Positions 7,966-17,085 of a stretch of DNA of 64,000 nucleotides are shown one piece after another. This stretch comes from Pseudoprimorskyibacter insulae (GTDB lineage: Bacteria > Pseudomonadota > Alphaproteobacteria > Rhodobacterales > Rhodobacteraceae), in NCBI RefSeq assembly GCF_900302505.1, contig NZ_OMOJ01000001.1, positions 868,001 through 932,000 on the forward strand. The letters run 5' to 3'. The stretch's first letter is position 1; each line of letters starts with the position of its first letter. Below the pieces are notes generated by a model. The model did not search any database. It saw nothing but the letters and a program-made list of their open reading frames with translations, and was not told where the DNA came from. The position numbers and the translations under genes were made by a program.

Positions 7966-10251
7966 ATGGAAAAATTTGGCAAGGCACAGCCGGTCAAGCG
8001 GGTTGAGGATGTACGTTTCCTGACGGGTCAGGGGCGCTATGTCGATGATATCGTGCCCGAAGGCGCGCTGTTCGCTTACATGTTTCGATCGCCCGTGGCG
8101 CATGCCACGATCACCGGATTGAACGTCGATGACGCCCGCAGCGCCGACGGGGTGCATCTGGTTCTAACCGCGCAGGATCTGCTGGACGGCGGGATGGACA
8201 TCACGCTTGATTCCACCGCAGCCCCCAACCGCGACGGCACGCACGGCGCCAAACCGGAACGCCCGGTTCTGGCCCATGGCAAGGTGCGCTTTGTGGGCGA
8301 ACCGATTGCGATGATTTTTGCCGAAACGATGGATCAAGCCAAAGACGCAGCCGAACTGATCGAGTTCGACTATGACGAACTGCCCGCGCATCTGGGCCTG
8401 GCCACCGGCGGCCAGCTTGTCCATGACGAGGTTGCCGAGAACCTGGCCTATGATTACGGCATCGGCGATGAAGACGCCACGCAGAAGGCCTTTGACGAGG
8501 CGGCGCATGTGGTCTCGCTCGATGTGGGGGACAACCGGATCATCGTCAACTCGATGGAGCCGCGCGCCTGTTTCGCAGAATGGGATGGCTCCCGCATGCA
8601 TCTGTGCATGGGCGGACAGGGCGTCTGGGGCATCAAGACCAACGTGGCGCGTATGCTGGGGCTTGATCCCGAAAACGTCCGCGTGACCCAACCCGATGTA
8701 GGTGGCGGCTTTGGGATGAAATCCTTCCCCTATCCTGAATATTTCGTCTGCTGCTTCGCCGCCCGCGCATTGGGCAAACCCGTGCGCTGGACCGCCGACC
8801 GGACCGAGTCGATGCTGACAGACAACGGCGGGCGTGACCTGACATCCTTGGCCGAATTGGCCTTTGACGCCGATCACCGGATCACCGCGTATCGGATCAA
8901 GACGATCAGCAATCTTGGGGCCTATAACTCGGGCTTTGGGCAGATGATCCAATCCTTCCTGTTCGCCCGCGTCATGCCCGGCGTCTATGACATTCAAACC
9001 GCTTGGCTGAACGTGCTGGGCGTCTACACCAACACCACGCAGGTCGATGCCTATCGCGGCGCTGGCCGCCCCGAGGCGATCTATGTGCTGGAGCGGATGA
9101 TGGACCGTTCCGCGCGTGAATTGGGCGTTGATCCGCTTGAACTGCGCCGCAAGAACTTTATCCCTGTGGCGAAGTTCCCGTACCAGACCGTGACCGGCGA
9201 AAACTACGATGTGGGCGATTTCAACCGCGTTTTGGACCGCGCGATGGAACTGGGTGACACGGCTGGCTACGCCGGGCGCAAAGCCACATCTGAGGCGGCG
9301 GGCAAGCTGCGCGGGATGGGCGTGTGCTATTACATCGAATCCATTCTGGGCGACCCCGACGAACGCGTGCAGGTCGACTTCGAAGAGGACGGCGGCGTTG
9401 CCATCTATGTCGGCACCCAGTCGAACGGGCAGGGGCATGAAACCGTCTTTACTCAGTTCTTGGCCGACCAGACCGGCATTCCCGCCGACAAGATCCGCTT
9501 TGTTCAGGGCGACAGTGACCTGATTGCCAAGGGCGGCGGCACGGGCGGGTCGCGGTCTGTCACCACGCAGACCAACGTGACGCTCAAGGCTGTGTCGGAC
9601 ATTGTGACGGCCTATACCGGCTATCTTGCCGATAAGTTTGGTGTGGATGAGGATAAGATCAGCTTTGATGACGACACGTTCCGCATCGAAGGCTCGAACG
9701 AGGCGCCGTCCATGCTTGATGTGGCGGCCATGGCGCGGGACGATCAGCGCGAAGACCTGCTGTCGTTCAAAGCGGTCGATGAAATTCCGGGCCGGTCCTA
9801 TCCCAACGGTGCCCATATCGCCGAGGTTGAGATCGACCCCGAAACGGGCAAGGTCACGCTGGACAAATACACGGTCGTTGATGATTTCGGCAATATGATC
9901 AACCCGATGCTGGCAGAAGGTCAGGTCCATGGCGGCGTCGCGCAGGGCGCGGGCCAAGCGCTGAGCGAGCATGTGGTCTATGACGAAGACGGCCAGCTTT
10001 TGACCGCGACCTTCATGGATTACGCCATGCCGCGCGCCAACGACCTGCCGTTCGTGGCCTTTGACACCGAACCTGTCCCGTCCACCCGCAACCCCATGGG
10101 GATGAAGGGCTGCGGCGAGGCGGGGACCGTCGGATCCATGGCATCGGTCGCCAACGCGGTGCAGGATGCGCTATGGGATCGCGGCATTCGTCAGGTGGAT
10201 ATGCCCTTCACCCCCCATCGCGTCTGGCAGATGCTGACGGCGGCGGAATAA
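7966..10251 (+). CDS. CoxL-like molybdopterin-binding subunit, xanthine dehydrogenase family (form II type)
   Basis: A 761-residue large subunit of the molybdenum hydroxylase family. The active-site loop reads AYRGAGR at residues 362-368, the form typical of form II or CoxL-like proteins; true form I CO dehydrogenase has AYxCSFR. Other molybdopterin contacts are visible as QPDVGGGFGMK, GQGHETVFTQ and GGGTGGSRS. The C-terminus has MKGCGEAGTVG with the usual glutamate. Medium (FAD) and small (2Fe-2S) subunit genes normally accompany it, but none lies next to it here. The substrate is unknown, and oxidation of CO is unlikely. GGGAGG upstream of the ATG supports the start. Confidence 0.88.
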   Translation: MEKFGKAQPVKRVEDVRFLTGQGRYVDDIVPEGALFAYMFRSPVAHATITGLNVDDARSADGVHLVLTAQDLLDGGMDITLDSTAAPNRDGTHGAKPERPVLAHGKVRFVGEPIAMIFAETMDQAKDAAELIEFDYDELPAHLGLATGGQLVHDEVAENLAYDYGIGDEDATQKAFDEAAHVVSLDVGDNRIIVNSMEPRACFAEWDGSRMHLCMGGQGVWGIKTNVARMLGLDPENVRVTQPDVGGGFGMKSFPYPEYFVCCFAARALGKPVRWTADRTESMLTDNGGRDLTSLAELAFDADHRITAYRIKTISNLGAYNSGFGQMIQSFLFARVMPGVYDIQTAWLNVLGVYTNTTQVDAYRGAGRPEAIYVLERMMDRSARELGVDPLELRRKNFIPVAKFPYQTVTGENYDVGDFNRVLDRAMELGDTAGYAGRKATSEAAGKLRGMGVCYYIESILGDPDERVQVDFEEDGGVAIYVGTQSNGQGHETVFTQFLADQTGIPADKIRFVQGDSDLIAKGGGTGGSRSVTTQTNVTLKAVSDIVTAYTGYLADKFGVDEDKISFDDDTFRIEGSNEAPSMLDVAAMARDDQREDLLSFKAVDEIPGRSYPNGAHIAEVEIDPETGKVTLDKYTVVDDFGNMINPMLAEGQVHGGVAQGAGQALSEHVVYDEDGQLLTATFMDYAMPRANDLPFVAFDTEPVPSTRNPMGMKGCGEAGTVGSMASVANAVQDALWDRGIRQVDMPFTPHRVWQMLTAAE

Positions 10252-10499
10252 TGCTGATGGGCGGGGGGGATGGCCCCGCCGTCATCCGATTCGGCAGAAT
10301 GGTCAGCGTAGCTGTCTGAAACAAAAGGCGAAAGCGGGTGTCCCGGTCACGGGGTCGTGAAGGGAAATGACACCCAAGGTGGGTTTTGTGTAGAAATCGG
10401 CGGACCTCCGCCGACGCATATCGGGATAGTCAAGAAAAAATCCGCCACTTTTACACATACCCCTTTAAACTGTGACAAATGAGCCTAACTTATAGCGTA

Positions 10500-10583
10500 G
10501 GATCGCGGGCCGGAACCCCGCGACACCCTTCACTGTCCCTCGTTCCGTACTAGCGCCCAAGACTTACTTGGGCGCTTTTTTCT
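10500..10583 (+). ncRNA. Candidate small RNA ending in a strong terminator
   Basis: A self-standing rho-independent terminator is preceded by a second hairpin (TCGCGGG/CCCGCGA) and by a possible -10 (TATAGC at about 10492). There is no protein gene that the terminator would obviously serve, because the CoxL-like gene ends 300 bases earlier. The boundaries and the existence of the RNA are inferred. Confidence 0.35.
10551..10583 (+). terminator. Rho-independent terminator
   Basis: AGCGCCCAAG and CTTGGGCGCT form a 10-bp stem around ACTTA, followed by TTTTTCTTTTT. Confidence 0.85.
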
Positions 10584-10610
10584 TTTTCGGCAGGGCAGTA
10601 GGGTGGATGC

Positions 10611-11078
10611 ATGACCTATTCTGACGATCATCTGAAAACGATTCTGACCCGCACCAAGACGGTGGCCGTGGTCGGTGTATCGCTGAACCCTGTGCGGCCC
10701 AGCTATTACGTGGCGCGGTATCTGGGGCTGAAGGGCTATAAGGTGATCCCCGTCAATCCCGGCCATGCGGGCAAGCTGCTGTTCGGGCAGACCGTGCGCG
10801 CATCTCTGTCCGACATCGACACGCCCGTGGATATGGTCGACATCTTCCGCCGGTCCGAGGCCGTGCCGCCCATCGTGGAAGAGGCGCTTGAGGTGTTTCC
10901 AAACCTCAAAACCATCTGGATGCAGATCGGCGTTGAACACGCCGAGGCGGCCGCAAAGGCCGAAGCGCGGGGCGTGGATGTGATCATGAACCGCTGTCCC
11001 AAGATCGAATATCAACGCCTGTTTGGTGAATTGCGCATGGGCGGGTTCAACACCGGCGTGATTTCGTCCAAGCTCTAG
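10611..11078 (+). CDS. CoA-binding domain protein (YccU type)
   Basis: A 155-residue protein made of a single Rossmann-type CoA_binding domain. The nucleotide-binding start VAVVGVSLNPVRPSYYVARYL and the later NRCPKIEY stretch match the YccU family of CoA-binding proteins. The precise role is not known for the family; some members bind CoA or act in protein acylation. The stop codon overlaps that of the convergent gene in CTAG. Confidence 0.85.
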   Translation: MTYSDDHLKTILTRTKTVAVVGVSLNPVRPSYYVARYLGLKGYKVIPVNPGHAGKLLFGQTVRASLSDIDTPVDMVDIFRRSEAVPPIVEEALEVFPNLKTIWMQIGVEHAEAAAKAEARGVDVIMNRCPKIEYQRLFGELRMGGFNTGVISSKL

Positions 11079-11464
11079 ACGCCGACTTCCGGCCCCAGGC
11101 ACAGCATCGGCTTATCTGACTGGCTGACCTCATAGAGCACCAGCCGGTCCGGATCATTGGCAAAGATCGCCCGAATGCCGTCGGGGCGCTGTTCAAAAGT
11201 CCAGCATTGCGGGGTCGGGTTGTCGTCATAGACAAAGCAGATATGCGGGCCGTCTTCGTACCAGCTTCCGTCTTTGCAATTACCGTCCAGCAGCGACCAG
11301 CGCACCCGGTTCCCCGGCAGATATTGTTCTACCCCATAGGGCTGGCCCGCTTGGTCAAAGTAGATCGTCTTGCCGGTCACATAGTCCTGAAACTCTGCCC
11401 CCGTCATCGCGGGCAGGGCCGTGGCCGGGGCCAGAAGGGCAAGGATCAGACCAAGGGTTTTCAT
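11075..11464 (-). CDS. Exported hypothetical protein
   Basis: A small secreted protein of 129 residues with a clear signal peptide (MKTLGLILALLAPATALPA, cleavage near residue 19). The mature part carries four cysteines (CKD, CFVY, CWTF, CLGP) that could form two disulfides in the periplasm. I do not recognise the family with certainty. The start at 11464 was preferred to an upstream in-frame ATG at 11482 because it places the signal peptide at the N-terminus. Confidence 0.7.
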   Translation of the reverse strand: MKTLGLILALLAPATALPAMTGAEFQDYVTGKTIYFDQAGQPYGVEQYLPGNRVRWSLLDGNCKDGSWYEDGPHICFVYDDNPTPQCWTFEQRPDGIRAIFANDPDRLVLYEVSQSDKPMLCLGPEVGV

Positions 11465-11506
11465 CGCCTCAGTCTGCCACAAGTCAGCGGTATTGCAATG
11501 GGCGCG

Positions 11507-12514
11507 TCAGGCGGCCCAAGCCTTGGCGCGGCGGTTCATCACCCGGAACCAAAGTTTCGGCCAGAAGGCGATGACCGCCATGGCGGGGATAGGGAAGGGC
11601 AGGATCGGCATGGTGTCGGTGTCCAGCCGCAGTTGCGTATAGGGGCGCGTCGGGTGGGCGTGATGGTCCGAATGGCGCGAGGCATTTAGCATGATAGCAG
11701 ACGAAAACCAGTGTGGCGTGTTCCAGCTATGGCGCGGCCCGACCGGTTCAAACTTTCCATTTTCCAATAATTTTCGCTGAAGTCCGTAGTGAAGAATGTA
11801 GTCGGATAGCAATAATTGAACTTGTGCGTAGGTTGAGGTCGCCAGCATCCACAATGCGCCCTGCCAGCCCGCCAACAGGGCAGCCAATAGCACACTCGCC
11901 GCCCCGCCCAGCACGTACCATGTGTAGGGATGGCGCTTCAGGTCGCGGCCATAGCGCTTGGTCTCGGCCTCGCGGCCCATGCAGAAGCTGCCCATCCAGG
12001 CGCGGAACAGGAAATGATAGAACGTCTCGCCCATGCGGGCGGAATTGGGGTCGGGATAGGTTGCGGCCTGCACGTGATGCACCCGCAGATGCCCCGATGT
12101 GTGATGCCCGAACAGGATCGAGGTATAAACCGCCGCCCCAAGCCGCCGCACCCAGCGGCTGGACCGGTGGATCAGCTCATGCGCGTTGGAATTGCTGACC
12201 TGTCCGACAAAAAGGCTCAGCGCGATGAACAGAAGGATCTTGTTGACGGTGTCCAAATGCCCCGGCACGGCCAGCGCGACAATACCGCCAAAGAACACCG
12301 GAAAATGCAAAAGCCCCAACACGGTAGAGAGCGTCTTTCCAGCCGGAAACTCGGACCCTTCCGGCGCGTCCGGGGTCGCGGCGATCAGCTTATCCATGAA
12401 GAAGGAAAAGGCGGTGATGTAAAACAGCGCAATCCCCGGCCAGATCCCGCCAAACAGCGCGGCCAGCAGAACAAATACAGCGGCAGACAGGGTTATCGTG
12501 GCAAATCGGATCAT
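11507..12514 (-). CDS. alkB: Alkane 1-monooxygenase
   Basis: A membrane-bound non-haem di-iron hydroxylase, 335 residues, shorter than the roughly 400 of classical AlkB but in the range of many marine homologues. The three histidine boxes of the family are intact: HELIH at 112-116, HLRVHH at 142-147 and HSDHH at 281-285 within NASRHSDHHAHPTR. Several hydrophobic segments alternate with the boxes. It is expected to oxidise the terminal carbon of medium-chain n-alkanes using electrons from a rubredoxin. No rubredoxin or rubredoxin reductase gene is adjacent, so the electron donors must be encoded elsewhere. Confidence 0.9.
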   Translation of the reverse strand: MIRFATITLSAAVFVLLAALFGGIWPGIALFYITAFSFFMDKLIAATPDAPEGSEFPAGKTLSTVLGLLHFPVFFGGIVALAVPGHLDTVNKILLFIALSLFVGQVSNSNAHELIHRSSRWVRRLGAAVYTSILFGHHTSGHLRVHHVQAATYPDPNSARMGETFYHFLFRAWMGSFCMGREAETKRYGRDLKRHPYTWYVLGGAASVLLAALLAGWQGALWMLATSTYAQVQLLLSDYILHYGLQRKLLENGKFEPVGPRHSWNTPHWFSSAIMLNASRHSDHHAHPTRPYTQLRLDTDTMPILPFPIPAMAVIAFWPKLWFRVMNRRAKAWAA

Positions 12515-12691
12515 CTTGGCACCGGTGCGGAATATGGATCATATAACGCCTATCGGAAAATTCCGTCACCCATCGGGCGAAACAGGGACCATTTGGGGCC
12601 GGTCAGCGTGCAGGTTTGGTCGCTTTTCGCATCGCTTTGCCCAAAGAAAGCCGGTTAGTTAGCGCCAGCGTGGACGACGGGAGGATGTATC

Positions 12692-14377
12692 ATGGCGTTG
12701 GAAGACCAGAAGGGCGTTTGGAAATCTGGCCGCGGCAAGGGCCGTGTGACCCCCAAAGGACGCCAGCTTGAGGATGCCGCCCATGCCGATGTTCTGGCCC
12801 TACTGGGGGACCGTGCGCGGTCACGCGACCTGCTGATCGAATTTCTGCACCTTCTTCAGGATGAATACGGGCATCTGTCCGCCGCGCATCTGCGTGCCTT
12901 GGCCGAGGAAATGCGCCTCTCCATGGCCGAGGTCTATGAGGTCGCCACGTTCTACGCCCATTTCGATGTGGTCAAAGAAGGCGAAACACCGCCCCCCGCG
13001 ATGACCATCCGCGTCTGCGATAGCTTGTCCTGTGAACTCGCGGGCGCAGAACAGCTTTTGGCCGCGCTTGAGGAAGGCATGGACCCCGCCGAGGTGCGCG
13101 TTGTCCGTGCGCCCTGCATGGGCCAATGCGACGTGGCGCCTGCGGTGGCCTTGGGGCATAAGCCGCTGGGCCATGCCGATGTGCCAAAGATCAAAGCGGC
13201 GATTGCGGCGGGGGACACGCACCCGGTTATGCCCGATCACCAAGGGCTGGCCGATTACGTGGCGGGTGACGGCTATGAAACCCTGAAAGCCCTGCGCGCC
13301 CAAGGCGATTGGGAAGAAGTACAGGCCGAGGTTCTGGCCTCGGGTCTGCGCGGCCTTGGCGGGGCCGGGTTCCCGTCGGGAAAGAAATGGGGCTTTGTCC
13401 GCGCCAATCCCGGACCGCGTTATCTGGCGGTGAACGGGGATGAGGGCGAGCCGGGCACCTTCAAGGACCGCTATTATCTGGAACGCCATCCGCATATCTT
13501 TCTTGAAGGAATGCTGATTGCCGCTTGGGCGGTCGAGGCCGAGCGTTGCTTTATCTACATGCGCGACGAATATCCCGGCATTCTCAAGGCGCTACGGCAG
13601 GAAATTGCCGCGTTGGAGCAGGCCGGAATCGTCGAGCCGGGGTATATCGACCTGCGCCGTGGGGCCGGTGCCTATATCTGCGGCGAAGAATCCGCGATGA
13701 TCGAATCCATCGAAGGCAAGCGCGGCATCCCGCGCCACCGTCCGCCCTTCGTGGCGCAGGTCGGTGTCTTTGGTCGCCCGACCTTGGTACACAATATCGA
13801 AACGCTCTATTGGGTCTGTAAGATCTGCCGCGAAGGCCCTGAGGTGCTGAACTCGGTTGAGCTGAATGGCCGCAAAGGGCTGCGGTCCTATTCGGTGTCG
13901 GGCCGCGTGGCCAAGCCGGGTGTGTACCTGCTGCCTGCAGGATCAACAATTGACGACGTGATCGCGGCGGCGGGCGGTATGGTGGAAGGCCATCAGTTCA
14001 AGGCCTATCAGCCGGGCGGGCCGTCCTCGGGGCTGCTGCCCGCGTCGATGAATGACATCCCGCTGGATTTCGACACGTTGCAACCGCATGGCACCTTTAT
14101 CGGGTCCGCCGCTGTGGTGGTGCTGTCAGATCAGGACAAGGCGCGCGATGCGGCGCTGAACATGCTGCGGTTCTTTGAGGACGAAAGCTGCGGCCAGTGC
14201 ACGCCGTGCCGGGCGGGCTGCGAAAAGGCGGTCAAGTTGATGCAGGCCGAGCATTGGAACGCGCCCTTGCTGGAAGAGCTGTGCCAGACCATGGCCGATG
14301 CCTCAATCTGCGGGCTGGGGCAGGCAGCCCCGAACCCGATCCGCATGGTGCTTAAGCACTTCGCGGGCGAGGTGTAA
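12692..14377 (+). CDS. Fused NuoE-NuoF-type NADH-binding subunit (formate dehydrogenase beta-like)
   Basis: 561 residues joining two modules. The N-terminal NuoE-like part carries the 2Fe-2S cysteines 109, 114, 142 and 146. The NuoF-like part has the glycine-rich RGLGGAGFPSGKKW at 220-233, the NADH/FMN region GAYICGEESAMIESIEGKRG and the 4Fe-4S cysteines in CGQCTPC (500-506) plus one near 546. Such fusions serve as the diaphorase subunit of NAD-dependent formate dehydrogenases and related oxidoreductases. The catalytic molybdenum or tungsten subunit normally follows on the same strand, but the next gene here is on the other strand. GGGAGGATG before the ATG supports the start. Confidence 0.88.
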   Translation: MALEDQKGVWKSGRGKGRVTPKGRQLEDAAHADVLALLGDRARSRDLLIEFLHLLQDEYGHLSAAHLRALAEEMRLSMAEVYEVATFYAHFDVVKEGETPPPAMTIRVCDSLSCELAGAEQLLAALEEGMDPAEVRVVRAPCMGQCDVAPAVALGHKPLGHADVPKIKAAIAAGDTHPVMPDHQGLADYVAGDGYETLKALRAQGDWEEVQAEVLASGLRGLGGAGFPSGKKWGFVRANPGPRYLAVNGDEGEPGTFKDRYYLERHPHIFLEGMLIAAWAVEAERCFIYMRDEYPGILKALRQEIAALEQAGIVEPGYIDLRRGAGAYICGEESAMIESIEGKRGIPRHRPPFVAQVGVFGRPTLVHNIETLYWVCKICREGPEVLNSVELNGRKGLRSYSVSGRVAKPGVYLLPAGSTIDDVIAAAGGMVEGHQFKAYQPGGPSSGLLPASMNDIPLDFDTLQPHGTFIGSAAVVVLSDQDKARDAALNMLRFFEDESCGQCTPCRAGCEKAVKLMQAEHWNAPLLEELCQTMADASICGLGQAAPNPIRMVLKHFAGEV

Positions 14378-14788
14378 TCAGCCTTCGATCAGACAGGCCG
14401 CGACCGTCCGGTCATGCGGCCTGTCACGGTGTTCAAACAGATAGATGCCCTGCCATGTGCCCAGCATCATCCGCCCATTCTGCACCGGGATCGACAACGA
14501 GATCGGCAGGATGGCGGCTTTGATATGCGCGGGCATATCGTCTGGCCCTTCGTAGGTGTGGGTCAGATAGCGCATCGACGGATCGGTCGTTGGCGGCACC
14601 AAGCGTTGGAAATAGGCCAATAGGTCGGTCTGCACTTCTGGATCGGCGTTTTCCTGTATGACCAGGCTGGCCGAGGTGTGCCGCACCATCAGCGTCAGCA
14701 GGCCGGATCCGCGCACCCATTTGGCCACGTCCCGCGTAAATTCATAAAGGCCTTGGCCCCGTGTCGAAATAGTGAAGGTCGTTTGCAT
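14378..14788 (-). CDS. YjbQ/UPF0047 family protein
   Basis: A 136-residue protein of the YjbQ (UPF0047) family. The family signature is visible as VRHTSASLVIQENADP, the later YEGPDDMPAHIKAAIL and the C-terminal GTWQGIYLFEHR. Some members have weak thiamine phosphate synthase activity, but the physiological role is unsettled. I chose the ATG at 14788 (MQTTFTIS), which matches the usual N-terminus. The stop codon abuts the end of the NuoE-NuoF fusion gene. Confidence 0.88.
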   Translation of the reverse strand: MQTTFTISTRGQGLYEFTRDVAKWVRGSGLLTLMVRHTSASLVIQENADPEVQTDLLAYFQRLVPPTTDPSMRYLTHTYEGPDDMPAHIKAAILPISLSIPVQNGRMMLGTWQGIYLFEHRDRPHDRTVAACLIEG

Positions 14789-14880
14789 AATTTCTGACTG
14801 GCCGGATGATTGCTCAGCCCTATCCTCAAAGCGTCGGGGGGCAGATGCAAGGCCCCCCGCGCGATCAAGGAGGCTATCGC

Positions 14881-15798
14881 ATGAATGATATGACACCGAA
14901 GCGGCGTATGACCGCGAAAGACTTCGATCAAGAACTTCTCGACCTTTATGACTTTTACGCCCACGGCAAAATCACCAAGCGCGAATTCCTCGACAAGGCG
15001 GGCAAATTCGCCGTTGGTGGCGTGACGGCTTTGGCGCTTTTGAACATGCTGTCGCCGGATTACGCCTTGGCCCAGCAGGTCAGCTTTACCGACCCGGACA
15101 TTCTGCCCGAATATGTGACCTACCCGTCGCCCAATGGCCATGGCGAGGTGCGTGCCTATCGTGTGGTGCCTGCGGGCGCGGATGTGAACACCACGCCCGC
15201 CGTTCTGGTGGTGCACGAAAACCGTGGTCTGAACCCCTATATCGAAGACGTGGCGCGGCGCGTGGCCAAGGCGGGTTTTGTCGCGCTGGCCCCCGATGGT
15301 CTGACCTCGGTCGGCGGCTATCCGGGCAATGACGCCGAAGGGCGCGATCTTCAGCGCACCGTGGATGGTGCCAAGCTGATGAACGACTTCTTTGCCGGGT
15401 TCGAACATCTGTCCAAGGGCGCGGGCGATGCGCTTGGTGCACGTAAGACAGGCTGTGTGGGCTTTTGCTATGGCGGGGGCGTGTGCAACGCGCTGGCCGT
15501 GGCTTACCCTGAGCTGAACGCCTCGGTGCCGTTCTATGGCCGTCAGGCCGCTGCTGCGGATGTGCCGCAGATCCAAGCGCCGCTGCTGCTGCAATATGCC
15601 GAGTTGGATGAGCGGATCAACGAAGGTTGGCCCGCCTATGAGGCCGCGCTGAAAGAACATGGCAAGACCCACACCGCCCATATCTATCCGGGCGTGAACC
15701 ACGGGTTCCACAACGATTCGACCCCCCGCTATGACGAGGCGGCGGCGAAACTGGCGTGGGATCGGACCATCGCGTTCTTCAAGGAACATCTGGCCTGA
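14881..15798 (+). CDS. Dienelactone hydrolase family protein, exported
   Basis: A 305-residue alpha/beta hydrolase of the dienelactone hydrolase (carboxymethylenebutenolidase) type. The nucleophile cysteine sits in GFCYGGG, the acid lies in the ELDERIN region and the histidine in NHGFHN. Unlike the short cytosolic enzymes it has an N-terminal extension with [12 protein letters not shown]-like residues and a hydrophobic stretch ending near ALAQ, which suggests export, possibly by a Tat-like signal although the twin arginine is not canonical. AAGGAGG lies at the right distance before the ATG at 14881. Confidence 0.87.
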   Translation: MNDMTPKRRMTAKDFDQELLDLYDFYAHGKITKREFLDKAGKFAVGGVTALALLNMLSPDYALAQQVSFTDPDILPEYVTYPSPNGHGEVRAYRVVPAGADVNTTPAVLVVHENRGLNPYIEDVARRVAKAGFVALAPDGLTSVGGYPGNDAEGRDLQRTVDGAKLMNDFFAGFEHLSKGAGDALGARKTGCVGFCYGGGVCNALAVAYPELNASVPFYGRQAAAADVPQIQAPLLLQYAELDERINEGWPAYEAALKEHGKTHTAHIYPGVNHGFHNDSTPRYDEAAAKLAWDRTIAFFKEHLA

Positions 15799-15837
15799 GG
15801 ATTGGGTGCCCCGGCCTTGGCGGTCGGGGCAACCCGT

Positions 15838-16797
15838 TTAGATGGTGATAACCACTTTGCCGGTGGATTTGCGGCTGCGCAGCGCCTCTAGCCCTTCGCC
15901 CGCGCGGTCTAGCGGGAAGGTGTGGCTGACATGCGGTTTCAGGTCGCCCGCGCTGTACCACTGGAACAGCTGGTTCATCGAATTGGTTATGACCTCGGGC
16001 TTGAACGACAGATAGCCACCCCAATAAAGGCCGATCACCGTGATGTTCTTAACCAACAAATGGTTCGATTTGATCTGCGGGACGTCCCCGCTGGCAAAGC
16101 CGATGGGGATGACGCGGGCCTCGGGCTTACAGGCGCGGAAGGCGGCCTTGAACAGATCGCCGCCCACCGGATCATACACCACATCAGCCCCGCCAAGGGC
16201 CAGCACCGCCTCGCGCAGATCATCGGTGTCGCTGTCGATCAGATGGTCGGCCCCGGCCGCCTTGGCCACTGCCAGCTTATCCGCCCCGCGCGCGCAGGCG
16301 ATGACGGTTGCGCCCATCAGCTTACCGATTTCCACAGCCGTCAGACCAACCCCGCCAGCCGCGCCCAGAACCAACAGCGTCTCGCCCGGTTGCAGACGGG
16401 CGCGATAGTCCAGCGCCACATGGCTGGTGCCATAAGCAACTTGAAATGCAGCCGCATCGACCGCGCTCATGCCGTCGGGCAAGCGCACGGCCCGATCCGC
16501 AGGATAGCAGCCATATTCCGCCAAACCGCCGGAACCACCGAACACCGCCACGCGGTCGCCCGGTTTGAAGCCCGTAACCTCGGGGCCGACCTCGTCAATC
16601 GTTCCGGCCACTTCCATCCCCAGCGTGAAGGGCACAGGGGGTGTATCCTGATACGTTCCCTCCATCATCAGCAGATCTGCGAAGTTCAAACCGCAGGCTT
16701 CTATCCGCAGACGAATCTCGTTGACGCTGACGTAAGGTAAGTCGGCTATCTTCATTTCGGGTGCGCTATCGAAAGTCGTCACCTGATATGCCCGCAT
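15838..16797 (-). CDS. NADPH:quinone oxidoreductase, zinc-less MDR family
   Basis: A 319-residue medium-chain dehydrogenase/reductase of the quinone oxidoreductase type. Recognisable parts are NFADLLMMEGTYQ with PPVPFTLGMEVAG, the nucleotide-binding VLGAAGGVGLTAVEIGK and the late DPVGGDLF. No structural-zinc cysteine cluster is seen. It probably reduces quinones or other activated double bonds with NADPH. The start at 16797 (MRAYQV) has AGGAGG 6-7 bases upstream. Confidence 0.88.
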   Translation of the reverse strand: MRAYQVTTFDSAPEMKIADLPYVSVNEIRLRIEACGLNFADLLMMEGTYQDTPPVPFTLGMEVAGTIDEVGPEVTGFKPGDRVAVFGGSGGLAEYGCYPADRAVRLPDGMSAVDAAAFQVAYGTSHVALDYRARLQPGETLLVLGAAGGVGLTAVEIGKLMGATVIACARGADKLAVAKAAGADHLIDSDTDDLREAVLALGGADVVYDPVGGDLFKAAFRACKPEARVIPIGFASGDVPQIKSNHLLVKNITVIGLYWGGYLSFKPEVITNSMNQLFQWYSAGDLKPHVSHTFPLDRAGEGLEALRSRKSTGKVVITI

Positions 16798-17085
16798 GAT
16801 ACTCCTCCTGGTTGCCTGCGGCCACAATCAGCCCCATTTTCATTCAAAGTCAACGTATTAGCGTTAACGGGCGATACTGGATTGTCCGTTTCAAGAAAAT
16901 GTCATAAAAAACCCCGTCAGAGGCGAGTAGCCTTCAGGTAACGCACGTCGCAGAAGCCAAGCATATTGCTTTCTGCATGCAAGTAATGGTAGATGGTACT
17001 AGCTGCAGGGGTGCGCAGCCGGGGTATAGCGGACGGCGTTGGCTTACGGGCCAAGGCCAGGGAAACTGTAAAAGGATAATAGGAT
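16798..17085. other. Intergenic region between divergent genes
   Basis: 288 bp between the quinone oxidoreductase and the XRE regulator. It must hold both promoters. I see no clear operator palindrome or RNA gene here. Confidence 0.5.

Larger units (their letters stand above)
10252..10610. other. 359-bp intergenic region with hairpins
   Basis: No convincing protein gene. It holds the palindrome TCGGCGGA-cc-TCCGCCGA near 10402-10419, an AT-richer stretch at 10440-10500, a TCGCGGG/CCCGCGA hairpin near 10503-10523 and a strong terminator at 10551-10583. The right half may encode a small RNA. Confidence 0.6.

Noticed and set aside
8164-9972. 602-residue minus-strand open frame
   Set aside because: It is the antisense of the CoxL-like gene, has histidine/glycine-rich low-complexity translation and no family likeness.
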